The position numbers and the translations under genes were made by a program. A stretch of DNA of 64,000 nt, taken from assembly GCA_003024785.1 (NCBI GenBank), contig PUQB01000343.1, forward strand, positions 176,689 to 240,688, in the 5' to 3' direction. This DNA comes from Selaginella tamariscina. Lineage: Eukaryota > Streptophyta > Lycopodiopsida > Selaginellales > Selaginellaceae. The notes beneath the pieces were generated by a model. That model was given only the letters and a program-made list of their open reading frames with translations, was not told where the DNA came from and ran no database searches. Positions 1-10,076 of this stretch are shown here, piece after piece (within the stretch, counting starts at the first letter, position 1; the number at the start of each line of letters is the position of its first letter).

Positions 1-436
1 CTTAGCCTCTGCATGTATGCAATCACTTTTGCATGGCATGCAACCACTTTTGCATGCATGCCTAGATTAGCTCTTGGAGTTGTGAGCATAAAAGCTCCGA
101 CCTAATTATTGTACAATCAGTTACTATCAACACCAGTCTTACTATGATCAATCTTGTCTTGTCTTGTTTCCTGTCCTGTTCTGTCTCGCTCCTATTTCCT
201 GTCCTGTTCCTGGATCCTGTCCTGCTTCAGGATCCTGTCCTGTTCCTGTTTTGCTCCCGGATCCTATCCTGTGCTTTCCTGTCTCGCTCCCGAATTCTAT
301 CCTGATCCTGTCTTGCTCTTAGATCCGTCCTGTTCCTATTTCCAATTCCTGTCCTGCTCTCGGTCCTGTTCCTGAGTCAGGCCTTCCTGTCCTTGGAATC
401 CTGTTCCCTTCCAGGTTTCTGGATCGTGGCTTGACA
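1..436 (+). repeat. 5' LTR of element 1 (partial)
   Basis: It matches 5759-6194 almost base for base and ends in TTGACA at 436. About 208 bp of U3 lie outside the window. From about 150 onward it is a pyrimidine-rich stretch with about 20 copies of TCCTG. Near 10-55 there are alternating TGCATGCA-type palindromic words. Confidence 0.93.
88..131 (+). promoter_or_regulatory. LTR promoter: TATA-like box and predicted transcript 5' end
   Basis: ATAAAA at 88-93 is the only good TATA-like box in this LTR. A plant TATA box usually lies 25-32 bases before the start, which predicts transcription from about 115-120. The 17 bases at 115-131 (AATCAGTTACTATCAAC) are the exact reverse complement of the primer site after the LTR. 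This supports 115-118 as the RNA 5' end. The same block recurs in the 3' LTR at 5872-5888. The start site is inferred. Confidence 0.6.
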
Positions 437-453
437 GTTGATAGTAACTGATT
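437..453 (+). other. Primer-binding site of self-priming type
   Basis: GTTGATAGTAACTGATT starts at the first base after the LTR and is perfectly complementary over 17 bases to 115-131 of the same LTR. It does not resemble the tRNA-iMet site (TGGTATCAGAGC) used by elements 2 and 3 in this window. Tf1/sushi-type retrotransposons prime reverse transcription from the 5' end of their own mRNA, and this layout matches that mechanism. Self-priming itself is inferred. Confidence 0.75.
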
Positions 454-529
454 CATAGTTCTCCATTTTCCAGCTACCTTTTTCTTGATTCCTTTCCTTC
501 ATTTTCCTCCTTTTTCCTTTCCTAAGATC

Positions 530-1508
530 ATGGCTGATTTTGAGCGTTTTCAACACGAGCACCAAATGCTACTTCACGAGCTGGCCACTTTGCGCCAAGT
601 GGTCACCGACTTGCAAGGTTCCACCACTGCGGCACATGCAGCTGCTGATGCATCCTCCAAGGCTGCTGCGCAGGCTCTCTCCCAGGCATCGGTGGTTTCC
701 TCTTCATCAAACTTTTCTTCGGAGCCGAAGGTTAGCATGCCAGAGAAGTTCAGTGGTAATCGTGCCGATTTCCAAGGTTTCCTGAATCAGATCCGACTCT
801 TGATCCGTATGCAACCACGGCGCTACTCGACTGATGCTCAAAAGGTGGGTCTTTTGGCATCCTTACTAAGTGGATCTCCACGGGCTTGGGTTGCCCCCTT
901 GCTGGAGCGTGACGATCCACTGATGGAAGACTTTGAAGGTTTCGTGGCTGCCTTTGAAGCCTGTTTTGGAGATCCTGATAAGTACCGTTCTGCATGCACG
1001 AAGTTACGGAAGCTCACTCAAGGATCCCGACCAGCTTCCGTCTATGCATCCGAATTTCAGCAACTTTGCACGAACATTCCATGGGACGAGACTGCATTGA
1101 TCGAACACTTCCGTTTTGGGTTGAGGGACGACGTGAAGGACCTTCTCCTTACGTTACCGGATGCCCCAAACATTAGCGGAGATCATGCAACAAGCTGTTC
1201 GTTGCGACAACCGTTTGTTCGAGCGTCGTCAAGAAAGATCCCGTCAACAGTTCCTGCAAACCAATCCTACAGCTGTGGTACATGTTCCTGCACCACCTTC
1301 TGGAGTAGTTCCTATGGAGGTTGAGAAATCCAAACGTGGCTCTCTTTCCGCTGCCGAGAAGCAACGTCGTCGCAGTGAGAACCTGTGCTTGTATTGTGGT
1401 GGAGCAGGACACAAGATGGCAGATTGTCCTATTAAAGCCAGGAACTTCAAGACGCGTGAAGTCGAAGCCGAAGTTCAGTTGGAAAACTCCAATGTCCACT
1501 TCGTCTAG
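530..1508 (+). pseudogene. gag: gag of element 1 (one frameshift)
   Basis: The capsid/nucleocapsid protein would package the element's RNA. The ATG at 530 opens a frame starting MADFERFQHEHQM; it is chosen over the in-frame ATG at 485 because homology-like sequence starts here. A retrotransposon Gag core lies around residues 60-200 (for example PRAWVAPL and FRFGLRDDVKDLL). The frame shifts near 1165-1180 and continues to a TAG at 1506-1508. A CCHC zinc knuckle (CLYCGGAGHKMADC) lies at 1386-1427. The single shift could be decay or sequencing error. Confidence 0.88.
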
Positions 1509-1519
1509 GAGCCGCGAAG

Positions 1520-1930
1520 TTGGACGTAGGTGCAGGCTCCATTGGTGCTGCTCATACCATCCCGTCACTTAAGTTTCTTGTACACATTCATCTTAATAAT
1601 CGAGAGCTCATGGAGTTTGCCTTGTTAGACACTGGTGCAAATGCATGCTTCATGGATGACACGTTTGCAACTCAACATAGCATTTCGGTGGTGAAGTTGA
1701 AGCATGCAGTTCCTAAGAGGTGGCCGATGGGCGTCTAATTGCTTCCGGTGCAGTTACCCATGCTACCGAACCTCTCTCCTGCAGGTATGGCACATTCAAC
1801 TGTTCAATTTCCTTCAACTTGATCAAGACTCGGTCGACTCCCATCATTTTGGGCATGCCATGGTTTGTTGTTGCAAATCCGCAGATCGACTGGAGGTCTA
1901 GGACACTCACGTTTTCCTCTCCAACTTCTA
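1520..1930 (+). pseudogene. Retropepsin-type protease of element 1
   Basis: The aspartic protease would cleave the polyprotein. The catalytic motif LLDTGANACF lies near 1621-1650, and the later motif IILGMPWF, typical of gypsy proteases, near 1840-1864. The two parts are in different frames, with the break near 1720-1730. The frame after the break runs on without interruption into the proline-rich spacer and the reverse transcriptase. Confidence 0.85.
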
Positions 1931-1939
1931 GGATCAATC

Positions 1940-2577
1940 CTGTACCTTCCTGCGTGCAGGATACATCCTTAGTATCTGAGGCAGTACAAGCTACAGGATT
2001 GACCGTACCTGTTCCTGTACCAGTGTTGAAGACTCCTCCTCGACAGGATTCACCTCATGGCAGTTCCTCAGCACATCCGCAGGCTCTCCCCATTCCTGTA
2101 AGTTTGCGGTGTCCTGTACAGGGTTCTTCCAATCCTGTATCAGTGTCGAAGGTTCCTCCTCAACAGGATCCACCTCCTGTTGATTCGTCAGCACATTCGC
2201 AGGCTTCTTCCACTCTTGCACAACCACGGACTCCTGTACAGGATTCTTCCAATCCTGTACACTCACGGTGTCCTGTACAGGATTCTTCCAATCCTGTACA
2301 CTCATCAACAACCACACAGGTTTTTTCCAATCCTGCTTCTTTCTGTTACCCTGCCTCTGTTCCATTCCCCAAGATCCTTCCTCTTTTTCAGTCACAGCTC
2401 CCTCCTTCTCCTCTCCGAGTTCTTACCACTACCATGCATGAACTCGCTACTAATCCTGCCCCCTTCCACCTTTTTGCTTTTCAAGTAACTCCTACGTCCT
2501 CTCGTACCTTTCCTGTATCCGACTCCCCTGTTTTTTCTCCTTCTCCTTCTCCTTCTCCTCCTTCTTCCCTACCATCC
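1940..2577 (+). other. Pro/Ser-rich spacer between protease and RT, with internal repeats
   Basis: This in-frame linker is rich in Pro, Ser, Gln and Val and repeats short units such as [14 protein letters not shown] unit of about 40-45 bp is duplicated in tandem at about 2232-2310 and echoed near 2110-2150. The 12-bp palindrome TCCTGTACAGGA lies in each tandem unit. Plant chromoviruses often have a variable linker here, but the repeats and palindromes are unusual. No function is assigned. Confidence 0.7.
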
Positions 2578-3950
2578 AAGTACCACGACTTTAAGGACGT
2601 TTTTGACAAGCACAAGGCTGCAGTTCTTCCTGTTCATAGGTCCTACGACTGTCCTATTGATCTTGCGGAAGGAAAGACTCCACCATTCGGACCGATCTAT
2701 GCATTGTCACCCACAGAGTTGGAGGTTCTTCGTCAATACATCGAGGACAACTTAGGATCCGGCTTCATTCGTCACTCAAAGTCCCCTGCAGGAGCTCCTA
2801 TCTTCTTTGTCAAGAAGAAGGATGGGAGTTTACGTTTGGTGGTGGACTACAGGGGTTTGAATCAAGTCACCATTCAGAATCGGTATCCGTTGCCATTGAT
2901 CCCGGAACTTCTCGATCGGCTGCGAGGGGCAAAGTGTTCACGAAGATCGACTTACGAGGAGCCTACAACCTTGTACGGATTCGTCCCGGCGATGAGTGGA
3001 AGACTGCCTTTCGTACAACGTATGGACATTTTGAGTACACGGTAATGCCTTTCGGCCTTACCAATGCCCCAGCTGTATTCCAAACACATGGTGAACGACA
3101 TTTTCCGTGACTTCTTAGACCAGTTTGTGGTGATCTACCTCGACGACATCTTGATTTTCTCCAAGGACCAGGCGGCACATGACAAGCATGTACGACTAGT
3201 TTTAGAGCGGCTTCGCGAGCATGGCCTGTACGCGAAGTTGGAGAAGTGTTTTTTCGATAGGGATTCGGTGGAGTTCTTGGGCTACATCGTCTCTCCTGCT
3301 GGCGTTTCCATGGACATGCACAAGGTGAAGACCATCGTGGAGTGGGAGAGGCCCAAGTCGGTACGAGATGTACAATGTTTCCTTGGCTTTACAAACTTCT
3401 ACAGGCGGTTCATACAGGACTTCTCCAAGCGTGTACTTCCACTCACAGAACTCACCAAGCGCACAGGACTTTTCTCTTGGTCCGACAAGGCGGAACACGC
3501 GTTCACAACACTCAAGACGTTTTCACGACAGCTCCGATTTTAGCACATCCTGACCCTTCTCATCCTTTCTTCATTGAAGCAGATGCCTCGGATTTTGCAG
3601 TAGGATCCGTGCTATCGCAAGTTGGAGAGGACAAGTTGCTTCATCCTGTAGCTTTCCACTCCCGTAAGTTCCTGTCGGCGGAGATCAACTACGAGATTCA
3701 TAACAAGGAACTCAAGGCCATTGTGGATTCGTTTGAGGAATGGCGGCATTTCCTGGAAGGTGCTGCACATCCTGTACAAGTTCTTACGGATCACAAGAAC
3801 CTGGAGTACTTTCAAACGGCTCGGGTCCTCAGTCGGCGACAGGCTAGGTGGGCAGAGTTCCTATCACGTTTTGACTTCGTCATCGTCTACAGACCCGGCT
3901 TTCAGAATGGCAAGGCGGACGCATTGTCTAGGCGCTCTTACCTTGCACCA
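2578..3950 (+). pseudogene. pol: Reverse transcriptase-RNase H of element 1
   Basis: RT begins with the motif run around [13 protein letters not shown], followed by [19 protein letters not shown] (about 2806-2860). The frame shifts near 2930 and again near 3060-3090. The catalytic box VIYLDDILIF lies near 3130-3160 and LGFTNFYRRFI near 3380-3415. After a further shift near 3520-3540, RNase H follows with FFIEADASDFAVG and LTDHKNLEYF and ends near QNGKADALSRR. The catalytic Asp pair of RT and the first RNase H Asp are still encoded. Confidence 0.93.
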
Positions 3951-5540
3951 AGCCCGGGCGATCCTGCATTTGACGGTCAAAGGCAAGTGTTGTTGGGTCC
4001 TGATCGTTTCCGGCTTGCGGCACTGCAGGTTCATCAGGCTCCAGCAAATTCAACACTCCTACAGGACGTTCGTTCGCAGTTGCCTACAGACGACTTGGGA
4101 AAGAATGTGTTCTCACACATTCATCCTGACGTTGCAAGTTCCTCTTCCTCCAGTTCCCGTCCAGACTACAACCTATTCACCATACAGGATGGACTCCTGT
4201 ACCGGGAAGGTCTCTTGTACGTTCCTGTTGGTATTTCTAGGACTCGTGTGGTACAGGATTGTCATGATACCCCGGCTACAGGACATTTTGGTGTGGCCAA
4301 GACAGTGGAATTGGTGACTCGCAACTATTGGTGGCCTGGGTTGCGAGGTTTTGTGGAGAGGTTTGTACGGAGTTTGACACTTGTAGCAGGTCGAAGATGC
4401 CTCATCATGCACCCTCTGGTCTTCTTCGTCCTCTTCCTGTTCCGTCTGCTCCTTGGAGATCCATTTTTATGGATTTCCTCACAGATCTTCCTCCTTCCCG
4501 TGGATTTGATGCAGTTCTTGTGGTGGTTGACCGTTTCACCAAGCAGGCTCATTTCCTACCCTGCAACAAGACAGCTACAGGTCAGACAACTGCCGAGTTG
4601 GTGATCCGCGAGGTGTTCCGACATCATGGTCTTCCTGAGAGCATTGTTTCCGATCGAGGTCCACAATTCATGTCCAAGTTTTGGCGAGAGCTTCTTCGGA
4701 GTCTACAGGTCAAAGCGGATCTTTCTTCAGGATATCACCCACAAACCGATGGGCAATCCGAACGCACAATTCAGACCTTAGAACAGTATTTTCATTGCTT
4801 CATCAATTACCAGCAGGACAACTGGTTGGACCTCCTTCCAATGGCAGAGTTTGCCTACAACAACTCCATCCACGCATCTACAGGACAGACACCTTTCTTT
4901 ACTCTTACAGGCCACCATCCACGTTTTGACTTTGCTCCTACCGCTTCTCCTTCTTCCGCTCCTGCAGTACAGGATCGTCTTCAGCATCTTCGGCAGGTAC
5001 AGGATGATCTCCATGTTCATCTTCAACAGGCACAGGAACGATATAAGCATCATGCTGATGCTCACCGACAGCCGGCACCTGCATACAAGATTGGTGATCT
5101 CGTGTGGCTTCTTCGTCGACACATTCGCACCAACAGGCCTTCTTCTAAGTTGGATTTTCAACGATTGGGCCCTTATAGGATCGTGGCGGAGGAAATCCTG
5201 TAGCTTTCCGACTCGAGTTACCATCCACGGTGAAACTTCATCCGTGTTTCACACCTCTTTGTTGGAGCCGTATCATCCTTCTTCTCTTCCTGGTCGTGTT
5301 TCTTCTCCTCCCCCTCCTGTGGTCATTGACACGGAACCTGAGTACGAAGTCGCAGCCATCCTTGACTCTCGTCTTCATCGTCACCAACTCCAATACTTGG
5401 TGGATCGGAAAGGGTACCTGCCTACTGATCGCACTTGGGAACCTGCATCCAACTTACTCCATGCTTCTTCCAAGGTTGCTGCCTTCCATCGGCATTATCC
5501 TGCTAAACCAGGTCCCAAGACTCGTGGAACTCGTCTTTAG
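3951..5540 (+). pseudogene. Integrase with C-terminal chromodomain, element 1
   Basis: The N-terminal zinc-binding part carries HDTPATGHFG and NYWWPGL near 4262-4345; the two Cys of the HHCC module (CTEFDTC) are in another frame near 4365-4385. The catalytic core has MDFLTDLPPSRGFDAV (first Asp), SIVSDRGPQF (second Asp) and QTDGQSERTIQTLEQY (Glu). A frame change near 5200 precedes a chromodomain at about 5340-5500 (YEVAAILDS then RTWEPASNL). The usual VKWKG box reads VDRKG, so one Trp of the aromatic cage is missing. The stop is TAG at 5538-5540. Confidence 0.92.
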
Positions 5541-5550
5541 GAGGAGGTGC
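5539..5550 (+). other. Polypurine tract of element 1
   Basis: AGGAGGAGGTGC directly precedes the 3' LTR and overlaps the end of the integrase frame. It is the expected plus-strand primer site for reverse transcription. It is short and ends in TGC rather than pure purine. Confidence 0.75.
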
Positions 5551-6194
5551 TGTCACGACCCGATACAGAATACAGGATTCCGAATACAGGACATGGGTTG
5601 TAGGATTTTCCTACAGGATTCCGGATACAGGATATGGGTTGCAGGATTTTCCTACAGGATACTCCTACCAGGATTCCGGACACAGGATTCGGTTGCAGGA
5701 TATTCCTACAGGATATGCCACAGGATATGCCTAGAGGATAAGGGACATGTGGACTCATCTTAGCCTCTGCATGCATGCAATCACTTTTGCATGCATGCAA
5801 CCACTTTTGCATGCATGCCTAGATTAGCTCTTGGAGTTGTGAGCATAAAAGCTCCGACCTAATTATTGTACAATCAGTTACTATCAACACCAGTCTTACT
5901 ACGATCAATCTTGTCTTGTCTTGTTTCCTGTCCTGTTCCTGTCTCGCTCCTATTTCCTGTCCTGTTCCTGGATCCTGTCCTGCTCCGGGATCCTGTCCTG
6001 TTCCTGTTTTGCTCCCGGATCCTATCCTGTGCTTTCCTGTCTCGCTCCCGAATTCTATCCTGATCCTGTCTTGCTCTTAGATCCGTCCTGTTCCTATTTC
6101 CAATTCCTGTCCTGCTCTCGGTCCTGTTCCTGAGTCAGGCCTTCCTGTCCTTGGAATCCTGTTCCCTTCCAGGTTCCTGGATCGTGGCTTGACA
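5551..6194 (+). repeat. 3' LTR of element 1 (complete, 644 bp)
   Basis: It starts TGTCACGACC and ends GGCTTGACA, with a TGTCA/TGACA terminal inverted repeat. U3 (5551 to about 5757) holds about eleven copies of CAGGA, mostly as ACAGGAT. The R-U5 part holds about twenty copies of the reverse complement TCCTG. The predicted transcript start block recurs at 5872-5888. Confidence 0.95.
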
Positions 6195-7171
6195 CCATTG
6201 TGATTAGTTTTTTGTAGGGCTTTTCTAAATGGTTTTTTAGGTCATTAAATGCATGTTTTTTTACGACACTATTTAGGTGGCTTTTTACTCGAAACATAGT
6301 GGCTTACTACAATGCTATTTATGTTGCTATTATATGTGTTTTTGTTTTGACATCCCAAGGGGCTTTTGGGGGCTTTGCTAATTGGCTAGTTATTTAGGAG
6401 TTAAAGGTGGCTTGTTTTTGTGCTAAATATGCAATTAATTGCCACGTTTTTTGTGTAGTTTTTTTTTCTCAAGTGGAAAGTCTCAAGGCACCAAAGAAGG
6501 CTTTTTAAAAGTGACAATACATATTAACTATGTGTTTTCTTTGTGGCTAATTGTCATGTTTTTTTTATGACTTTCTTTTGAGTGGAAAGTGGACATCCAA
6601 TAGGTCTTTTGGCATGGCTTTTAAAGTGGCTAATATACATACTTTTGTATGGCTAATTACCGGTGGTAAGGTAGTTTTGTTGGTGGCTTTTGAATGTTTA
6701 AATTTGATTAGTTACTATGTGGTTTTTTCTAAGAAATCTACACAAAAAATTAAATGTGAATAGGAATGATGTTTCTTAGGCTTTTGGATTGATCTTCAAC
6801 ACTTTCATCTTCATAGCTCTTGTAACTAGATAAACCAACGATTGATCCAAAGTCACCCTCGCCTTTATTATGTATGAATCATGAACAAGCTTGTTTTATC
6901 GTGCACAAAAGGAGTTGTTGTTATGAAGATTCACTACAATTTATTTGAGGATAATGACATCAATTGCTCTTTAGAAAGGAGCTTCACCCTTTCAATTTGT
7001 AAACAAAGCAAGCTAAGGCAAAAAAGAAGTTCAAAAAGCTATGAATTTACTACCTAGAAGATGGAGATTACCTTCTTTACCACAACATGTGGATATATAG
7101 AATAATATCAAATCAAAATAGAAGATATTTGTTTGTCACAAATTTGTTGCTCAACCATAGCTTCATTTGTT
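6195..7171. other. Intergenic stretch, no gene seen
   Basis: AT-rich DNA between elements 1 and 2. The first half repeats words such as GGCTTTT and GTGGCT, which suggests an old degenerate repeat. I see no conserved protein motif, and the short open frames look random. Confidence 0.6.
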
Positions 7172-7176
7172 GCTTG
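7172..7176. repeat. Target-site duplication of element 2, left (GCTTG)
   Basis: GCTTG lies immediately before the left LTR and is repeated immediately after the right LTR. Five bases is the standard duplication made by gypsy integrases. Confidence 0.9.
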
Positions 7177-8135
7177 TGTCAGAGTTTTTACCTGGTGCCA
7201 CAAAGGCGGCTTGCCAGGTGCCAACCCTGGAATCCCCTCTCTGGAAACCCCACGGAATCTGGTAAAATAACCCGTATTAGGAACCCAAGCCTTAGGAACT
7301 CAAACCCCTAACTGACTAAGTCCACGAACGAGACTCACCTTGTGAATCAGGATACACGGACTAGCCGAGCTTTAGGTGTCGTTCCTAGCTTGGCGTGGTT
7401 GAGGCGGCCGGAGCAAGGCCTCAACCACTAGTTCTGCGGAACGTGAACTCGGGCAATGTCTTTGAGCTTGCGGCAGGTTTTCGGACCAAGGAATCTGACT
7501 AACTCCTTGGAAGTGACGTGCCCTATCTCAAAGGCAAGATCCTGCCAACGATAAGGATAGTCTAACCCTAGGGTGGGTTGTACCCCTGTCGTGTGGAAGT
7601 TTGGGCGGCACAACGGAGGGTTGCACCTTGACGACACAAGCTTAGCTTGCACCGGTAGGAGGTTAACGAGCTCTCTTTTGAACCCAGGAAGCCTCACTAC
7701 ATATACTCTACCTTATTTATGTGACGGACCCCCCCCCCCTGTTTACCTAAATGAGTAAGTGGGCTGGCACAAAATGCCAGCCCTTAGAGAAAATGGTTGT
7801 CCTAACCTAACCCTAAACCTAACCCCTAGGGGGGGGTATTAGGGCGTGGGGTTAGGGCAACCCTAGGGTTAGGTCAACCCTAGGGGTGTCCCTAACCCTT
7901 TTTGACAAGCTATATTTAACGGAAAACCTACTGAACGTCAAACTGGGGGAGAGTTTCTAGAGGTAAGTCTAGCTTCGCCTAGAGTTTCTGATACCTTGAC
8001 ACCCGGCCGGACTACCCCTAAACCCAAGTGCACTAAGCGGGCTGTTTCTACTACATCTAGGGTTCGCACACAACTCGGTAGGTAACAACAGTCAAACCCC
8101 AAAGTAAAGGGTCGAGTCATAGTAAAAACTATGAC
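7177..8135 (-). repeat. 3' LTR of element 2 (left on + strand, 959 bp)
   Basis: As written it starts TGTCAGAG and ends CTATGACA, giving a TGTCA/TGACA terminal repeat. A hairpin-forming TCATAGT...ACTATGA sits at its true 5' end. At about 7800-7880 it carries telomere-like CCCTAAA/CCTAACC words and a G-run block at 7829-7857 that fits a G-quadruplex motif. A run of C lies near 7730. TTAAATATA (minus strand, near 7910-7919) is a possible TATA box. Confidence 0.95.
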
Positions 8136-8528
8136 ACACTCCCCGCCTTTGAAAATGTCAACGTCCTCGTTGACGTCTAACTCCAAGACTAGATAATGTT
8201 AGAAAAATTAACAAAACTAACATAATCACTCTATGCGGAGTCAGCCAAAAGTTCACAAGTTTTATTACCCCCCTTGCATTACGCGAAGCCAAGTACTTCA
8301 GAACCGTCGTTCACTGAGTCGAAACCAGCTGCCGGAGGCACCACCTGCGACAGAAGTCATTTGGAGACCTTTTGCACGTCTGCAAAGTCTGTCACCCGAC
8401 GCACACAACAACTGGTTAATTTCTTTAGTTAACTAGAATTTATAGGAGGCCTCTAGTTAGTGTTGTTGTCGGCCCCTGGTTAATAAGAAATAAAATTCTT
8501 TATTTTATCATCATTACTAACAGTTTGA
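8136..8528 (-). other. Polypurine tract and 3' untranslated part of element 2
   Basis: On the minus strand AAAGGCGGGGAGTG (8136-8149) abuts the 3' LTR and is a good polypurine tract. The rest, up to the chromodomain, has no open frame. The same stretch is recognisable in diverged form at 20519-20880, which identifies an older relative there. Confidence 0.85.
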
Positions 8529-8529
8529 G

Positions 8530-9972
8530 ACCTTGCCTCAAACTCTTCACTACTCCATCGCGTTCTGTAGATTCTCCAATGGTTCCCATGTCGACTCGCA
8601 TGCCGGGTAACCCTTTCCACTTAACAAGATATTCTCGTTTACGTTTTCGCGTCCTCATTAATTCCTTTGCATCCAATATCGACTCAACTTCGAACTCCTT
8701 CTATCCCACCAGCTCAGGGCGGACGTAAGCTTTCATATCTCTGCGGATGTTTCTCATCCTTGTGGAATGGCTCGAGTAAATTGACATGAAACACATTGTG
8801 TATTGTTCCCAACTCGGAGGAAGATCTAACTCATAAGCCACTTTCCCTACTTGCTTCACCACCTTGTATGGACCTATGTAGTGCGATAGAAACTTCCTCG
8901 AAAGAGTCGTTGGAACCTTCAGGTTTTTGGTACTCAACAATACCATATCCCCAACCTGATACTCTACATCCCGCCGATGTTTATCGTACTGCTGACGATA
9001 CCTTTCCTGTGCTGCAGCCATCGCTTGACGAGCAGCTTCCCATGTTCGATACAATTGTCCCGTGAACTCTGCTACAGATGGAACTCGATTGCTATCGTCT
9101 TTCGGTAACACCATACTCTGAGGAATACCACCCTTATTCCCAGTTAACACTTCCATCGGGCTACATCCGATTGCAGTGTGCATCGAGTTATTGTAACATA
9201 TCTCAGCCATATCTAAGTGTTCAGCCCAATCAAGTTGATCACCTTGAACATAGCATCTGAGATAGTCCTCGACTTGTCGGTTTACCCTCTCCGTTGACCA
9301 TCAGTTTGGATGGTAAGCTGTACTGAACTTCAGCATCGTACCAAACTGCTTAAACAATTCCCCAAAACTTCCCGTAAACCGAGGATCCCGATCTGAGATC
9401 ATGGTTTCCGGTAGTCCGCGCACTCTTATGACTTCGTGGAAGAACAACTTTGCTGCTTGAATTGCATTCACTGTCTCTACAGTTGGAATGAAATGAGCAA
9501 CCTTTGAAAATCGATCGACTACCACCATGAGCGCATTAAAACCACAAGATTTTGGCAATCCCATGATAAAGTCCAAAGTAACACTTTGAAATGGCCGCTC
9601 TGGAATCGGTATACATTGTGCAACTTCCCAGCTCGTTTTTGCGACGCTCTTTACTTGTTGACATGTGGGGCATGTCTTGACATACTTGGCAACATCATCT
9701 ATCATACCCGGCCAATAGAATCCCTGTTTCAACAAAGCCAACGTCTTATGCCTTCCACCATGTCCTGCCAAAGGAACATCGTGATGCTCTCTTAATAGCC
9801 TCTCCCTCCATGTCCCTTCTGGAACATAGAGTCTCTTTTCTTTATAATAAAGAACTCCATCTCGTACGCAAAATGCCTGTTTGAGTGCATCCATTCGACT
9901 TTCTATTCCTGCTGGAATATTACCATCTCTTCGTAATTGATGAACTTGTTTCCTCTTTGCCACCAGGCTCAA
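8530..9972 (-). pseudogene. Integrase with chromodomain, element 2
   Basis: Read leftward from 9972: the HHCC zinc module (HHDVPLAGHGGRH, then CPTCQQVK), the first catalytic Asp in VTLDFIMGLPKS, and the second in MISDRDPRF. The frame breaks near 9300, within the region that should hold the catalytic Glu. It resumes with MAEICYNNSMHTA and a GPYKVVKQVG C-terminal domain. A chromodomain follows at about 8700-8530: FEVESILDA and EYLVKWKGLPG, then after another shift ESTWEPLENLQ. Unlike element 1 it keeps the KWKG tryptophan. Confidence 0.93.
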
Positions 9973-10076
9973 AGCTCCTTAGCAAACTTGTCCTGAGGAT
10001 ACGCCGTCACAAATTCATCCACCAAAGTTGACATGGGTGCTGACATAATCGAAGATGACCCTTTCTACTGAGTGCA

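Larger units (their letters stand above)
1..6194 (+). mobile_element. Ty3/gypsy chromovirus, element 1 (5' end cut by window)
   Basis: The sequence shows, in order, a partial LTR, a primer site, gag with a CCHC knuckle, aspartic protease, reverse transcriptase, RNase H, integrase, a C-terminal chromodomain, a purine tract and a full LTR. The integrase-after-RNase H order and the chromodomain place it in the chromovirus branch of Ty3/gypsy. The two LTRs differ by roughly five substitutions and two 1-bp indels over 436 bp, so insertion was fairly recent, yet several frameshifts break gag and pol. The target duplication cannot be checked because the left flank is outside the window. Confidence 0.95.

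Noticed and set aside
1991-2395. Open minus-strand frame of 134 codons with QDWKNPVQ repeats opposite the element 1 linker
   Set aside because: It is the antisense of the repeated [10 protein letters not shown] linker. A palindromic repeat with few stops leaves both strands open, and there is no independent coding signal.
6551-6763. Small plus-strand gene of 70 codons in 6195-7171
   Set aside because: The composition matches the surrounding GGCTTTT-rich repeat DNA, with no motif and no conserved copy in the window.
7428-7697. Minus-strand frame of about 89 codons inside the element 2 LTR, repeated at 13772-14038 and in part at 49512-49754
   Set aside because: It recurs because the LTRs are recent copies. 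It shows no known motif and is broken by the indels of the third copy. LTR coding function is possible but unsupported.
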